A DNA stretch of 64,000 bases from Corynebacterium lipophiloflavum DSM 44291 (lineage in GTDB: Bacteria; Actinomycetota; Actinomycetes; Mycobacteriales; Mycobacteriaceae): the NCBI RefSeq assembly GCF_000159635.1, contig NZ_GG667192.1, positions 206,800-270,799 on the forward strand. Reading direction: 5' to 3'. Below the pieces are notes generated by a model that did not search any database, was not told where the DNA came from, and saw only the letters and a program-made list of their open reading frames with translations. Positions 8,280 to 17,402 of the stretch are shown one piece after another. Made by a program: the position numbers and the translations under genes. How positions within the stretch are numbered: the first letter of the stretch is position 1; each line of letters begins with the position of its first letter.

Positions 8280-9100
8280 CGCACAGCGAAGAACGCCTTC
8301 TTGCTCAAGAGGTCCGGCTGGATCGCGAGAACGTCCTCACCAGCAGTGCCGGCGGGAATCAGGAACGCCTCGTTGCCGCTAACCGACGCGCCACTGTAGA
8401 GCGACGTCAGCGTGTCCAGGGCGTCGGGGGCGACGACAAGCGTGTCGAAAGACGTCACGCTGTGGCCGTCGGGGGTGACGTACTCGATTAGGGGCATGGG
8501 CATAGAGCCCTGCGGATTGTCACCCTTGTAGGTGATGGTGACGTTCGCCAGCGCGTAGGTCTGGTCTGGGCCCGGCTGATCGTTGACCGGGTTTTCGGCG
8601 GTCACCGCATCTGTTGCATCGAGGTCGACGCTGTTGAGGGTGACGGACCATTCTTCGTTTTCCACAGTGGCGCCGATCGGCAGCGGGTTGTCGCGCGTGG
8701 ACCCCGCGGCTGACCCTCCCTGAGCGGCGGAGCCCTCCGCGACCGGGGCGACCGCACTTTCCGGTCCTGCTACGAATACGTCCTGGTTGAAGCTCTCGTC
8801 GAAGGTCCGTCCGACGGCGAACAGGAAAACAATTACCGAAACGATGGTTCCGACGATCGAGACGATGACGGCGGCCACGGCGGTGCCCTTCTTAGCCTTC
8901 ATGAACAAGCCAGTGATGCCGAGGATGAAGCCGATCGGCAGAAGGATCCAACCGAGGATGAATGCGCCAGGGATGCAGCCGAAAATGAAGCCGGCAATCG
9001 CGCAGACGAGCGCGATGATTCCAACGGTGGTGCGCTGAGGTGGCTCCACCGGTGCGACCGGTTGGGCTGGCCCGACGGGGGCGGTGTACGAGGTTGACAT
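8276..9100 (-). CDS. Membrane protein with DUF4190-like and DUF4352-like parts
   Basis: The protein has 274 residues. A Pro-rich cytoplasmic start (about 1-27) is followed by two hydrophobic segments separated by a Gly/Pro-rich turn (GIIALVCAIAGFIFGCIPG), as in DUF4190, then a third segment near residues 75-95. After an Ala/Gly/Ser linker comes an Ig-like domain of the DUF4352 kind (NPLPIGATVENEEWSVTL, YALANVTITYKG) that should lie outside the membrane. The start at 9100 (MSTSYTAP) has a GGGAG ribosome site 8 nt upstream. An upstream start at 9181 lacks one. Its stop overlaps the stop of the PPE-like gene on the other strand. The role is unknown. Confidence 0.7.
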   Translation of the reverse strand: MSTSYTAPVGPAQPVAPVEPPQRTTVGIIALVCAIAGFIFGCIPGAFILGWILLPIGFILGITGLFMKAKKGTAVAAVIVSIVGTIVSVIVFLFAVGRTFDESFNQDVFVAGPESAVAPVAEGSAAQGGSAAGSTRDNPLPIGATVENEEWSVTLNSVDLDATDAVTAENPVNDQPGPDQTYALANVTITYKGDNPQGSMPMPLIEYVTPDGHSVTSFDTLVVAPDALDTLTSLYSGASVSGNEAFLIPAGTAGEDVLAIQPDLLSKKAFFAVR

Positions 9101-9247
9101 AGGAAAACTCCCTTCGAGGGCGCAAGCCCCCGCTAGTGGTGGACTGGTGGGAGGAAGAGTAGAATCCGCCCCAGGCACCACCTCACAAGACCTCGACAGA
9201 ATGTTCTAAGCCGCTGGGTGAGGGCTGGGAAATCGGTCGATTCGGGG

Positions 9248-9253
9248 TAACCT
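9248..9253 (+). promoter_or_regulatory. -10 box (TAACCT), leaderless
   Basis: TAACCT ends 7 nt before the ATG at 9261, and no ribosome site lies between them. Confidence 0.5.
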
Positions 9254-9260
9254 CACCGTC

Positions 9261-10166
9261 ATGCTCGCCATCCTCGCAGCTCTCGCCATCGGCTCGATCA
9301 TTCCGATTCAAACGGCCGCCAATTCGCGATTGCGCTTGAGCGTGGGAGGGTTCCCCGTCGTCTCGGCGCTGATTTCCTTCACGGTCGCGTTTCTCGTTTC
9401 CGTCATCGCGACAGCAATTCTCGTCGGCCACCCCGTGCCGGACTTTGCTGCTGCGGTGCGCGAGCCGTGGTGGGTGTGGTCCGGAGGCGCGTTGGGCGTG
9501 ATGTTCGTGATGGGCAACATTCTGCTGTTTCCCCGCATCGGGGCGGTGGCCACGGTGGTGCTGCCGATCCTCGGGCAGGTAGTGATGGGCCTGACCATCG
9601 ACCAGTTCGGGTTGTTCCGTGCGCCTCGGCTCGACGTCGGGTTAGGGCGGATTCTGGGTGCGATCGTGGTCGTGGTGGGGATTGCGCTTGTGGTGGGCGT
9701 CGGCAAGCAAGGCGCGGTGGTGAGCGGTTCGTGGGCGTGGCGCGCGGTTGGGGTGGGGATTGGTATGGCCTCGGCGGCGCAGACGACGATCAACGGGCAC
9801 CTGGGCACGGTCGCGGGGTCGTCGCTGCATGCTGCGGAGATCAACCTTGCCGTCGGGGCGCTGCTGCTGTTCGCCATTGCGCTGGTGACATCGCCGCGGC
9901 AGCTGGTCACGCGGCCTGAGCCGGGGCCGTGGTGGATGTGGTCCGGCGGTGTGATCGGCGCGATCTTTGTCGCAGGTGGTGCGACGCTTGCCCCGGTGCT
10001 GGGCACGGCGACGACAGTGATTGGGATCAACGCAGGCACGATCGCGGGCGGCCAGGTGATTGAGTCGATGGGGTGGTTTGGGGCGAAGCGGCTGCGTGTC
10101 GACCCCCTGCGCGCGGTGGGGCTGGTGCTCATTTTCGCGGGCGTGGTCGCGGTGCGCACTCTCTAA
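9261..10166 (+). CDS. DMT family transporter (DUF606/YdcZ type)
   Basis: The protein has 301 residues and about ten hydrophobic segments arranged as two similar halves. Each half contains a W-W-x-W-S-G-G motif (PWWVWSGGALG near residue 74 and PWWMWSGGVIG near 230), which shows internal duplication. This is the pattern of two-domain DUF606 members of the drug/metabolite transporter superfamily. The substrate is unknown. Its start follows directly on a -10 box. It stands alone, divergent from the DUF4352-like gene. Confidence 0.75.
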   Translation: MLAILAALAIGSIIPIQTAANSRLRLSVGGFPVVSALISFTVAFLVSVIATAILVGHPVPDFAAAVREPWWVWSGGALGVMFVMGNILLFPRIGAVATVVLPILGQVVMGLTIDQFGLFRAPRLDVGLGRILGAIVVVVGIALVVGVGKQGAVVSGSWAWRAVGVGIGMASAAQTTINGHLGTVAGSSLHAAEINLAVGALLLFAIALVTSPRQLVTRPEPGPWWMWSGGVIGAIFVAGGATLAPVLGTATTVIGINAGTIAGGQVIESMGWFGAKRLRVDPLRAVGLVLIFAGVVAVRTL

Positions 10167-10356
10167 CCCTCAACAAAAGCTTCACGAAATAGGGGTGTCA
10201 AGCTGTGGTTGAGGGTTGCTCGTGGTGGCTGTGTGACGCAATATCGGTCAAGAGATTTTTGAGGCCGTTGGGGAAGACGAACCTCGTCTCGTCGCGCACC
10301 CACCGCTCGCAGCAGCGGTAGGGGGCGCGGCGCCGCCACGCATTGGAGGACACCCC

Positions 10357-10659
10357 ATGACTACGACACTCGCCGCCACCACGTCCGCCGTCATCGACAT
10401 TGACGGGATGCCCGCGCGCCTGCGGGGGGACGTCGAGAAGCTATTGTGCGAACTGCCCCAGGACCGAGCCGACTATTCGCTTTTCGACGTCTGGGACACA
10501 GCCTGGTTCACCCGCTGGCACCGCAACCCCGACGGCACGATCGGCTGCCGCGAACTGGTGTACGCCCCCGCTGCGGACCTGGCGCGCTTCCGCGAAAACC
10601 TCGCTGATCTTGCGCAACGCGTAGGATTCGCGGCGCAACTCACAACCCGTGTCGCATAG
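10357..10659 (+). CDS. Small protein of unknown function
   Basis: The protein has 100 residues, is soluble, and contains a compact acidic/aromatic middle (ADYSLFDVWDTAWFTRWHRNP) with several Trp residues. The ATG at 10357 has a GGAGGA ribosome site 7 nt upstream. I do not recognise a family. It lies 20 nt before the aldehyde dehydrogenase gene, whose -10 box overlaps the end of this gene's region, so the two may be transcribed separately. The 190 bases upstream contain a GC-rich inverted repeat (ACCGC to GCGGT near 10300) but no clear regulatory element. Confidence 0.6.
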   Translation: MTTTLAATTSAVIDIDGMPARLRGDVEKLLCELPQDRADYSLFDVWDTAWFTRWHRNPDGTIGCRELVYAPAADLARFRENLADLAQRVGFAAQLTTRVA

Positions 10660-10665
10660 TTTCCC

Positions 10666-10671
10666 TACTAT
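10666..10671 (+). promoter_or_regulatory. -10 box (TACTAT), leaderless
   Basis: TACTAT is 7 nt before the ATG at 10679; no Shine-Dalgarno sequence intervenes. Confidence 0.5.
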
Positions 10672-10678
10672 GGGAACC

Positions 10679-12058
10679 ATGACAAGCACTTACCGAGTTC
10701 AAAATCCGAAAACCAACAAGGTTGTCGAGACCTTCGAGACCATCAGCGACGCCGACCTCGAGCGCGCCCTCACCACAGCCGACGAGGCGTTTAGCACGTG
10801 GCGCGAGACGCCGCTCGAGGAGCGCGCGGCGGTCCTGCGCAAGGTCGCCTCGCTTTTCGACGCCCAACGTGACGAGCTCGCCGCCATTATCGCCGAAGAA
10901 ATGGGCAAGTCCGTCCGTGAAGGAAACGGTGAGATCGACGATGTCGTTGACATCTTCACGTACTACGCAGACCACGGCGCGGAGCTGCTCGCGGACGAGC
11001 CGCTAGAGACCGAGGGCGGTTCCGCCGTGATGCGCAAGGTTCCGCTCGGCGTCATCCTCGGCGTCATGCCGTGGAACTACCCCTACTACCAGGTTGCACG
11101 TTTCGCGGCCCCCACTCTCATGGCGGGCAATACGGTGCTGCTCAAGCACGCCGAGATCTGCGCGCGCTCGTCCCAGAAGATCCAGGAGATCCTCGAGGAA
11201 GCCGGCGTTCCCGCGGGCGTGTTCACCAACGTGTACGCCTCCCACGACCAGATCACCACGCTGATTGAGGACCCCCGCGTTCAGGGCGTCTCGCTCACCG
11301 GCTCCGAGCGCGCCGGCCGCGCCGTTGCCGCGACCGCCGGCAAGAACCTGAAGAAGGCGCTTCTCGAGCTCGGCGGCACCGACCCCTACATCATCCTTGA
11401 CACCGACGACGTTGCCGCGGCGGCGAAGACCGCGTGGAAGAAGCGCATGAGCAACGTTGGTCAGGCCTGCACGTCGAACAAGCGCATCATCGTCATGGAG
11501 GAGTTCTACGACGACTTCGTCGCCGAGATGGTCCGCATTGCGGAGTCATTCGACCAAGGCGATCCGATGAACCCGCAGAAGGGCGAGTACTATCCGATGT
11601 CCTCGCGTGACGCCGCGGAGACCCTCGACGAGCAGGTGAAGAAAGCCGTCGCCGACGGCGCGACCCTGCACACCGGCGGCGAGCTGGCCGAGGGCAGCGC
11701 TTACTACTCCCCGGCAGTCATCACCGGCATTCCCGTCGGCTCCGAGTCCTACTACGAGGAGTTCTTCGGCCCCGTGGCAGAGATCTACTCCGTGGCCGAT
11801 GAGGAGGAGGCCATCAAACTTGCCAACGACTCCCAGTACGGCCTCGGCGGTGCGGTCTTCTCCACCGACGAGGAGCGTGCAAAGCGCGTGGCCAACCAGG
11901 TGGTTACCGGCATGATCCACGTCAACATCCCGCAGGCCCGCGGCGCCGAGCTGCCGTTCGGTGGCGTGAAGAACTCCGGTTTCGGCCGCGAGCTCGGCCC
12001 CCTGGGCATCGACGAGTTCGTTAACCGCCAGCGCTTCTTCGTCGCCGACGAGAGCTAA
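10679..12058 (+). CDS. gabD: Succinate-semialdehyde dehydrogenase (GabD-like)
   Basis: The protein has 459 residues and is a complete aldehyde dehydrogenase. The general base Glu230 is in LELGGTDP and the catalytic Cys264 in NVGQACTSNKR. The NAD(P)-binding sequences (MPWNYPYYQ, SLTGSERAGR) are intact. The ELGG-x-DP motif and length fit the succinate-semialdehyde dehydrogenase subgroup (GabD/SSADH), which oxidises succinate semialdehyde to succinate. No GABA transaminase or transporter lies next to it, so the in vivo aldehyde could differ. The ATG at 10679 follows a -10 box by 7 nt; upstream in-frame codons at 10649 and 10670 are less likely. Confidence 0.85.
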   Translation: MTSTYRVQNPKTNKVVETFETISDADLERALTTADEAFSTWRETPLEERAAVLRKVASLFDAQRDELAAIIAEEMGKSVREGNGEIDDVVDIFTYYADHGAELLADEPLETEGGSAVMRKVPLGVILGVMPWNYPYYQVARFAAPTLMAGNTVLLKHAEICARSSQKIQEILEEAGVPAGVFTNVYASHDQITTLIEDPRVQGVSLTGSERAGRAVAATAGKNLKKALLELGGTDPYIILDTDDVAAAAKTAWKKRMSNVGQACTSNKRIIVMEEFYDDFVAEMVRIAESFDQGDPMNPQKGEYYPMSSRDAAETLDEQVKKAVADGATLHTGGELAEGSAYYSPAVITGIPVGSESYYEEFFGPVAEIYSVADEEEAIKLANDSQYGLGGAVFSTDEERAKRVANQVVTGMIHVNIPQARGAELPFGGVKNSGFGRELGPLGIDEFVNRQRFFVADES

Positions 12059-12126
12059 ACTCCTCCACTAACCCGAATGCGCCCCACCTCAACCCGGCGG
12101 AGCGCATCTAGTGTTTTCGTGTCCAC

Positions 12127-12411
12127 TCACTCGGACGCCTGAGCGAGACTGGCGGCCAATTCGTTGACTGTGAGGGAATCTGTGTAGAGGGAGTCGTCGA
12201 CAAGCACGCCGAACTCCTCCTCCGCGCGCACCGCAAGCTCGATCCGGTCGAGTGAGCTGATGCCCAGCTCGGCGAGCGTCTTTGCGGGGTCGACTTCGTC
12301 GCCGGTGATGCGGGAAACGAGGTCGATCAGCCGCGCCTCGAGGCTGCGGTCGGTCGGCTCCTCCGCCTCGAGGTTCAGTGCGCCCAGGTCCAGCCGTTGC
12401 GAAAGCTCCAT
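12127..12411 (-). CDS. Acyl carrier protein (orphan)
   Basis: The protein has 94 residues, is acidic, and has the four-helix acyl carrier fold pattern. The phosphopantetheine site is Ser53 in LGISSLDRIEL, where the usual D-S-L is S-S-L. The conserved LAELGI lead-in and the Glu-rich recognition helix are present. It should be modified by a phosphopantetheinyl transferase and carry acyl chains. No synthase or ligase is adjacent, only the divergent alpha/beta hydrolase with its start 23 nt away. The start at 12411 (MELSQRL) was chosen over one at 12465, which lies inside the opposite gene. Confidence 0.8.
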   Translation of the reverse strand: MELSQRLDLGALNLEAEEPTDRSLEARLIDLVSRITGDEVDPAKTLAELGISSLDRIELAVRAEEEFGVLVDDSLYTDSLTVNELAASLAQASE

Positions 12412-12434
12412 GCACCCATATATACACTGGCAAC
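12412..12434. promoter_or_regulatory. Bidirectional promoter shared by two leaderless genes
   Basis: The 23 bases between the two start codons contain ATATATACACT. On the plus strand TACACT (12423-12428) is 6 nt before the ATG at 12435. On the minus strand a TATATAT run (12424-12418) is 6-7 nt before the ATG at 12411. There is no room for a 5' untranslated region in either direction, and the two polymerase sites overlap. Confidence 0.5.
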
Positions 12435-13382
12435 ATGCACCAACGGTTCGCAGCGGCGCGCACACTCCTTGCTTCTCGGCACCGCCTCCACCGCGGCATC
12501 TCTCATATTGGCCTGCAGTATGACCGCACTGGGACGGTCGAAAACGGCGACGTGAATGTGCGCTACTACGACCGCGGCCCCGAAGACGCGGAGCTGACCG
12601 TGCTCTACGTCCACGGTTTCAACATCTCCTCCGAGTCGTTCTACATGCAAGTCGCAGAGCTCGATGCCCTACCTGTGCGCCAGGTTCTACTTGATTACCG
12701 CGGGCACGGGCGCACGACGTTCGTCCATCCTGAGCAGTGCACCATCGACGACGCGGCTGATGATGTCTACGCGGTGGTGGAGCGGTTGGGCCTTCGCGGC
12801 CCCTTGATTATCGTCGGCCATTCACTCGGCGGACCCGTCTCACTGTCGCTAATGCGCCGCTACAACCTCAACGTCGCTGGGAGTGTGCAAATCTCGTCGA
12901 CCGTAGAGCCTTTCGCGGTGCAAGGCTTGCCACAGATCTTGGCGGGCCCGATGGGAGATGTTCTGGAGGGAGTGCTAGACCACACTCCAGGCTTTGCGGA
13001 GGGTATCAGGAAGGCTGTTACCAGCATGATCGCTCCGTTCCTGGCCTTGGGGTTTTACTTCCGCCCCATGGATTTTGACCTCGTGCGTTTCCATGCCGAC
13101 ATGATTCAGAAGACGCCCCTGGCCACCTACGCTGGCTTCTTCGACGACTTGCTTGAGCACTCCGAGCTCGACGCCGCGGCAGTCCTCGCGGACATTCCCG
13201 GCTACATCCTGGTGGGGGAGCGCGATACCGTCGCGCCGGTCTCCCAGTCCGAGCGCCTCCACGACATCTGGCCCCGTGCGCACGTCCAGGCGCTGCCCGA
13301 AAGCGGACACATGCCTCCGCTAGACGCTCCCGGTGCCGTGAGTACGGCCATCATCCGGCTCGTCGACCGGTTGCTCCGCTAG
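12435..13382 (+). CDS. Alpha/beta hydrolase
   Basis: The protein has 315 residues with a complete alpha/beta-hydrolase triad. The oxyanion motif HGFN is near residue 61, the nucleophile is Ser130 in GHSLGG, an acid follows in VGERDTVAP (near 275) and the His lies in ESGHMPP (near 295). The first 20 residues are basic. A helical cap sits between about 155 and 250. The class covers lipases, esterases and thioesterases; being divergent from an acyl carrier protein, an acyl-thioester or lipid substrate is possible but is only inferred. The last 63 bases overlap the 3' end of the opposite membrane-protein gene. Confidence 0.8.
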   Translation: MHQRFAAARTLLASRHRLHRGISHIGLQYDRTGTVENGDVNVRYYDRGPEDAELTVLYVHGFNISSESFYMQVAELDALPVRQVLLDYRGHGRTTFVHPEQCTIDDAADDVYAVVERLGLRGPLIIVGHSLGGPVSLSLMRRYNLNVAGSVQISSTVEPFAVQGLPQILAGPMGDVLEGVLDHTPGFAEGIRKAVTSMIAPFLALGFYFRPMDFDLVRFHADMIQKTPLATYAGFFDDLLEHSELDAAAVLADIPGYILVGERDTVAPVSQSERLHDIWPRAHVQALPESGHMPPLDAPGAVSTAIIRLVDRLLR

Positions 13383-13946
13383 ATCAGAAGCCGCCTTAGA
13401 CTCTTTCCGTACCGACGGTGCCACCGAGGTCGAGTGGGAGCGACGAATGCGCACGGCACTTTCCGCGGCAGCGAACGATACCAGCGGCAGCAACAGAAGT
13501 GTGAGAGGGAGCACATAAAAGCTAATCCAAAGCCCGGCTCCGGCGGCATCCAAGTCGCTTAGGCCCCGCGTCTGATCGTTCAGTGTGGGCAACAACGCAG
13601 CGTTCGCACCGAAAGTCACACTGGCCGCGATCGCACCCGCGAGAGACCAGCGGCGCCCACCGCCTGCGTACTTCCACCCGAGGACGCCGGCGATGACGCA
13701 GAGCCCGAGCATCCCGAGCCCCAGTACGGTGCTGCCCAATGGAGTAATGAGCCCCTGAGCCTGACTGGAGGCGAGGCGAGAAAAGACACCTAAAGCTAAG
13801 CTGACCAGGATCCCCGCGCCCAGTGAAAGCCCCGACGGTACAAGCAAACGTGAAATGGGAACTTCCTTGGCGCTGTAGCGCGCCATCGCCGCACCTAGGA
13901 CGAAGATCAGCACCACGAATGGGAACGTGAAAAATATACCCACCAC
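13320..13946 (-). CDS. Membrane protein of unknown function (third of three)
   Basis: The protein has 208 residues, with five or so hydrophobic segments in the first 165 and a hydrophilic tail rich in Ser, Asp and Glu. The GTG start at 13946 shares its G with the TAG stop of the upstream gene (TAGTG), which points to translational coupling. A GGAGGG sequence upstream supports it. I do not recognise a family. It is the last of three small membrane-protein genes that follow aceE on the same strand. Its 3' 63 bases are antisense to the end of the alpha/beta hydrolase. Confidence 0.65.
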   Translation of the reverse strand: MVGIFFTFPFVVLIFVLGAAMARYSAKEVPISRLLVPSGLSLGAGILVSLALGVFSRLASSQAQGLITPLGSTVLGLGMLGLCVIAGVLGWKYAGGGRRWSLAGAIAASVTFGANAALLPTLNDQTRGLSDLDAAGAGLWISFYVLPLTLLLLPLVSFAAAESAVRIRRSHSTSVAPSVRKESKAASDLAEQPVDEPDDGRTHGTGSV

Positions 13947-14182
13947 TAGACAGAACCCTCCGCAACCGTCGATTTTTCACGGGAATCCCGCCACAGAGCG
14001 GCGAACGCGGCCGCAAAGAAGGACGCAAGCGGAACCCAGAACACGATCGCGGGAATGACTACGAACCACACAGAGAGCTCCGGTCCTACGGTCTCCGGGG
14101 TCGGCGTACTCCCGTATGCCTGGCTTAGCTTCAAAGAAGCTCCAAGAGCCGAGCCCAGCATCGTTGACGCCGCGATCGCCAA
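13946..14182 (-). CDS. Small membrane protein of unknown function (second of three)
   Basis: From the TTG at 14182 the protein has 78 residues, with one N-terminal hydrophobic stretch and a strong transmembrane segment (ELSVWFVVIPAIVFWVPLAS) followed by a short charged tail. The start is uncertain: TTG at 14182 lies 9 nt after the previous stop, and ATG at 14161 is the alternative. Neither has a good ribosome site. It sits between two other membrane-protein genes in the same direction, with a 1-nt overlap with the next. The family is not known to me. Confidence 0.55.
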   Translation of the reverse strand: MAIAASTMLGSALGASLKLSQAYGSTPTPETVGPELSVWFVVIPAIVFWVPLASFFAAAFAALWRDSREKSTVAEGSV

Positions 14183-14191
14183 CGCCAGGGA

Positions 14192-14470
14192 CTAGGTCCT
14201 GCCCGCGCTAGTAAAGAACCAGCCGAGAATGGCCGATGCGCCAACTCCGACGAGCGCGAACACGAAAAGCACTTCCGACGCGAACATATCACTCACGGCG
14301 GCGAGGTAGTACAGCACCGCCCCCGCGATCAACGCGGAAACCGCGATGGAGATCCCGAGGAGTTTGAGATCGCCGCCCATTTTGGAGTAGCGCAGGAACG
14401 CGAACACGAAGGCAATTCCCGCTAGCACCATCGGGACGAGGGCGAGAGCGACGTAGACCTCACTACTCAT
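14192..14470 (-). CDS. Small membrane protein of unknown function (first of three)
   Basis: The protein has 92 residues and three predicted transmembrane segments, separated by short loops (SKMGGDLK and VSDMFAS). The ATG at 14470 lies 6 nt after the stop of aceE, so it is probably in the same transcript, and GACGAG just upstream may act as a ribosome site. The gene family is not recognised. Position after aceE, followed by two more membrane genes, suggests a co-transcribed set, but no functional link to pyruvate dehydrogenase can be shown from sequence. Confidence 0.6.
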   Translation of the reverse strand: MSSEVYVALALVPMVLAGIAFVFAFLRYSKMGGDLKLLGISIAVSALIAGAVLYYLAAVSDMFASEVLFVFALVGVGASAILGWFFTSAGRT

Positions 14471-14476
14471 CCGTGA

Positions 14477-17266
14477 TTACTCGTCCGCGTCGCCGTTGGG
14501 GTTCGGTTCCGTGGGGTCACTGATGTGCAGGTCCTTGGCGGCCTGCGCGGCAACCGACATCTCGATCTTGCCCTCGTTGGCCAGGCCCATGAGGGCCGCG
14601 ACGACCATCGACTCGGCATCGATGTTGAAGTAGCGTCGCGCCGCCTCGCGGGTGTCGGAGAAACCGAAGCCGTCGGCACCGAGCACGATGTACTGGCCAG
14701 GGACGTACGGGCGGATCTGCTCCTGCAGCGCCGTGGTGAAGTCGGAGGTGGCGACGTAGGGCCCCTCGGTCTGCTTGAGCGCAGTGGTGGCGAAGGGCTC
14801 GCCGACGTCCTCGCCCGGGTGCAGCAACTGCTGCTTGTCCAGCGCAGCCCCGTCGCGGGCGAGCTCGACCCAGGACGTGACGGAGTAGACGGCCGCGCCG
14901 ACGTCGTAACGCTCCTGCAAAATTTCCTGCGCCCGCAGCGCCTGCTGCATTCCCACACCGGAGGCGAGCAGCGAGACACGGTTGGTCTTCTCCGCGCCGC
15001 GATCAAACAGGTAGATGCCCTTGTGCAGCCCATTGACATCGAGGTCGTCCGGACGCGCGGGCTGGTGCGTCGGCTGGTTGTACACGGTGATGTAGTACAT
15101 GACGTTCTCGCCGCCGTCGGGCCCGTACATGCGCTCGATGCCCTTGGTGATGAGGTAGGGCATCTCGTAGGCGAACGCCGGGTCGTAGCAGGCAACCGCC
15201 GGGTTCGTCGACGCGAGCACGTGCGAGTGGCCGTCCATGTGCTGCAGGCCCTCGCCAAACAGCGTGGTGCGACCAGCGGTGGCGCCGATGATGAAACCGC
15301 GCGCGTGCTGGTCGCCGGCGGCCCAGAAGTTATCGCCGGTGCGCTGGAAGCCGAACATGGAGTAGAAGATATACATCGGGATCATCGGCTCGCCGTGGGT
15401 GGCGTACGACGTGCCGGCTGCGATGAAGGACGCGGAGGAGCCGTCCTCGTTGATGCCTTCGTGCAGGATCTGGCCGTCGGTGGCCTCGCGGTAGGACAGC
15501 TGCAGGTCGTGGTCGACCGGGGTGTAGTTCTGGCCCACCGGGTTGTAGATCTTCAGCGTCGGGAACCACGAGTCGAGGCCGAAGGTCCGGGCCTCGTCCG
15601 GGATGATCGGCACGAGGCGCTTGCCCAGCTCCTTATCGCGGGTCAGCGCCTTAAACGTGCGCACCAGCGCCATGGTCGAAGCAACCTGCTGCTTGCCGGA
15701 ATCCTTGAAGCTGGCCTTGAACGTCTTCTCGAAGTCGGGCAGCTCAAGCGGGGTGTACGTCGTGCGGCGCTGCGGCAGGAACCCGCCGAGCTCCTCGCGG
15801 CGCTTCTTCAGGTACTTGATCTCGTCCGCATCCTCACCCGGGTGGTAGTAAGGCGGCAGGTAGGGGTCGCGCTCAAGATCCTCATCAGAAATCGGGATCT
15901 GCTGGGTGTCGCGGAAGAGCTTCAGGTCATCGAGCGTCAGGCTCTTCATCTGGTGGGTGGCGTTGCGGCCCTCGAAGCTGTGGCCGAGTCCGTAGCCCTT
16001 CACCGTGTGGGCCAGGATCACCGTCGGCTTGCCCTTGGTTTCCATCGCGCGCTTGTAGGCTGCGTAGACCTTGCGGTAGTCGTGGCCGCCGCGGCGCAGC
16101 GCCCAGATCTCATCGTCCGTCATGTCCTCGACCAGCTTCGCGGTGCGCGGGTCGCGCCCGAAGAAGTGCTCGCGCACGTAGGCGCCGTCGTTGGCCTTGA
16201 ACGTCTGGAAGTCACCGTCGCGCGTGGAGTTCATGAGGTTGACCAGCGCGCCGTCCTCGTCCTTTTCAAACAGCGGGTCCCACTCGCGGCCCCAGGCAAT
16301 CTTGATTACGTTCCATCCGGCGCCGATAAAGAAGGCCTCGAGCTCCTGGATGATCTGCCCGTTACCGCGCACGGGGCCGTCGAGACGCTGCAGGTTGCAG
16401 TTGATTACGAACGTTAGGTTGTCCAGCCCGTACAGCGGCGCCATCTGGATCAGGCCGCGCGATTCCGGCTCGTCCATCTCGCCGTCGCCTAGAAACGCCC
16501 ACACGTGCTGCTCGCTGGTGTCCTTGATCCCGCGATCCTGCAGATACTTGTTGAATCGCGCCTGGTAGATCGCGTTCATCGGGCCGAGGCCCATGGACAC
16601 GGTCGGGAATTCCCAGAACTCCGGCATGCCGTGGGGGTGCGGGTAGGCGGGCAGGCCGCCCTGCGGGCGGGAGTGCTCCTGGCGGAACCCGTCGAGGTCG
16701 TCTTCGCTCAGGCGGCCTTCGAGGAACGCGCGGGCGTAGATGCCGGGGGAGGCGTGGCCCTGGATGAAGATCTGGTCACCGCCGCCGGGGGCGTCCTTGC
16801 CGCGGAAGAAGTGGTTGAAGCCGACCTCGTAGAGCGCTGCCGCGGAGGCGTAGGTGGAGATGTGGCCACCCACCTTGATGCCCGGGCGCTGCGCGCGGTG
16901 CACCATGATCGCGGCGTTCCAGCGCATCCAGCGGCGGTAGCGCTTCTCCACCTTCTCATCACCGGGGAACTCCGGCTCGAGCTCGGTCGGAATGGTGTTG
17001 ACGAAGTCCGTCGACGACAGCGCGGGCAGCGGCACGCGCTTGGCGGACGCGCGCTCCAAAAGGCGCAGCATGAGGTAGCGCGCACGTTCTGGGGAGGAGG
17101 ACTCCAACAGCCCATCGAAGGAGTCCATCCACTCCTTCGTTTCCTCTGGGTCGTGATCGTGCAGGTACGAGGCGACTCCCTCGCGGATCAGTTCGATGTT
17201 CGAGTTGCTTGACTCGTCTGCGTACGGGTCACTTACGGGTTCCGTCCCGCGCGGGTTGTCGGCCAC
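14477..17266 (-). CDS. aceE: Pyruvate dehydrogenase E1 component (homodimeric type)
   Basis: The protein has 929 residues, the size of the single-chain E1. It decarboxylates pyruvate with thiamine diphosphate and reductively acetylates the lipoyl group of E2. The ThDP-binding motif [10 protein letters not shown] to [10 protein letters not shown] is present (about residues 235-270), as are the family stretches HISTYASAA and YQPT-type substrate regions. The GTG at 17266 was chosen because an AGGAGG site lies 6 nt upstream; GTG 17284 precedes that site. A TAGGAT -10 box lies about 40 nt upstream. Its E2 partner is at 56700-58907, well separated, as in other corynebacteria. Confidence 0.93.
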   Translation of the reverse strand: MADNPRGTEPVSDPYADESSNSNIELIREGVASYLHDHDPEETKEWMDSFDGLLESSSPERARYLMLRLLERASAKRVPLPALSSTDFVNTIPTELEPEFPGDEKVEKRYRRWMRWNAAIMVHRAQRPGIKVGGHISTYASAAALYEVGFNHFFRGKDAPGGGDQIFIQGHASPGIYARAFLEGRLSEDDLDGFRQEHSRPQGGLPAYPHPHGMPEFWEFPTVSMGLGPMNAIYQARFNKYLQDRGIKDTSEQHVWAFLGDGEMDEPESRGLIQMAPLYGLDNLTFVINCNLQRLDGPVRGNGQIIQELEAFFIGAGWNVIKIAWGREWDPLFEKDEDGALVNLMNSTRDGDFQTFKANDGAYVREHFFGRDPRTAKLVEDMTDDEIWALRRGGHDYRKVYAAYKRAMETKGKPTVILAHTVKGYGLGHSFEGRNATHQMKSLTLDDLKLFRDTQQIPISDEDLERDPYLPPYYHPGEDADEIKYLKKRREELGGFLPQRRTTYTPLELPDFEKTFKASFKDSGKQQVASTMALVRTFKALTRDKELGKRLVPIIPDEARTFGLDSWFPTLKIYNPVGQNYTPVDHDLQLSYREATDGQILHEGINEDGSSASFIAAGTSYATHGEPMIPMYIFYSMFGFQRTGDNFWAAGDQHARGFIIGATAGRTTLFGEGLQHMDGHSHVLASTNPAVACYDPAFAYEMPYLITKGIERMYGPDGGENVMYYITVYNQPTHQPARPDDLDVNGLHKGIYLFDRGAEKTNRVSLLASGVGMQQALRAQEILQERYDVGAAVYSVTSWVELARDGAALDKQQLLHPGEDVGEPFATTALKQTEGPYVATSDFTTALQEQIRPYVPGQYIVLGADGFGFSDTREAARRYFNIDAESMVVAALMGLANEGKIEMSVAAQAAKDLHISDPTEPNPNGDADE

Positions 17267-17402
17267 GTCAAACCTCCTGGTCACTTTTTGTGATTACGCC
17301 CCTGATCCTACCCGCGAAATTCCCCCGAGCATGGCGCAAAAGCGAGCGCAAGCGGGTATTCTGCGTGTATCTGGAAAAGGAACTAGAAGGAGGACTCGCA
17401 AG
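17267..17402. promoter_or_regulatory. Divergent promoter region of aceE and the DUF3052 gene
   Basis: On the minus strand TAGGAT (17310-17305) lies upstream of the AGGAGG site of aceE. On the plus strand TATTCT (17357-17362) lies about 40 nt before the GTG at 17403, whose ribosome site is AAGGAGG. Both transcripts therefore have short leaders, unlike the leaderless genes elsewhere. No operator was recognised. Confidence 0.45.

Noticed and set aside
14525-16417. 630-codon open frame on the plus strand opposite aceE
   Set aside because: It lies entirely within aceE on the other strand, has no family-like motifs, and such frames follow from high-GC codon use.
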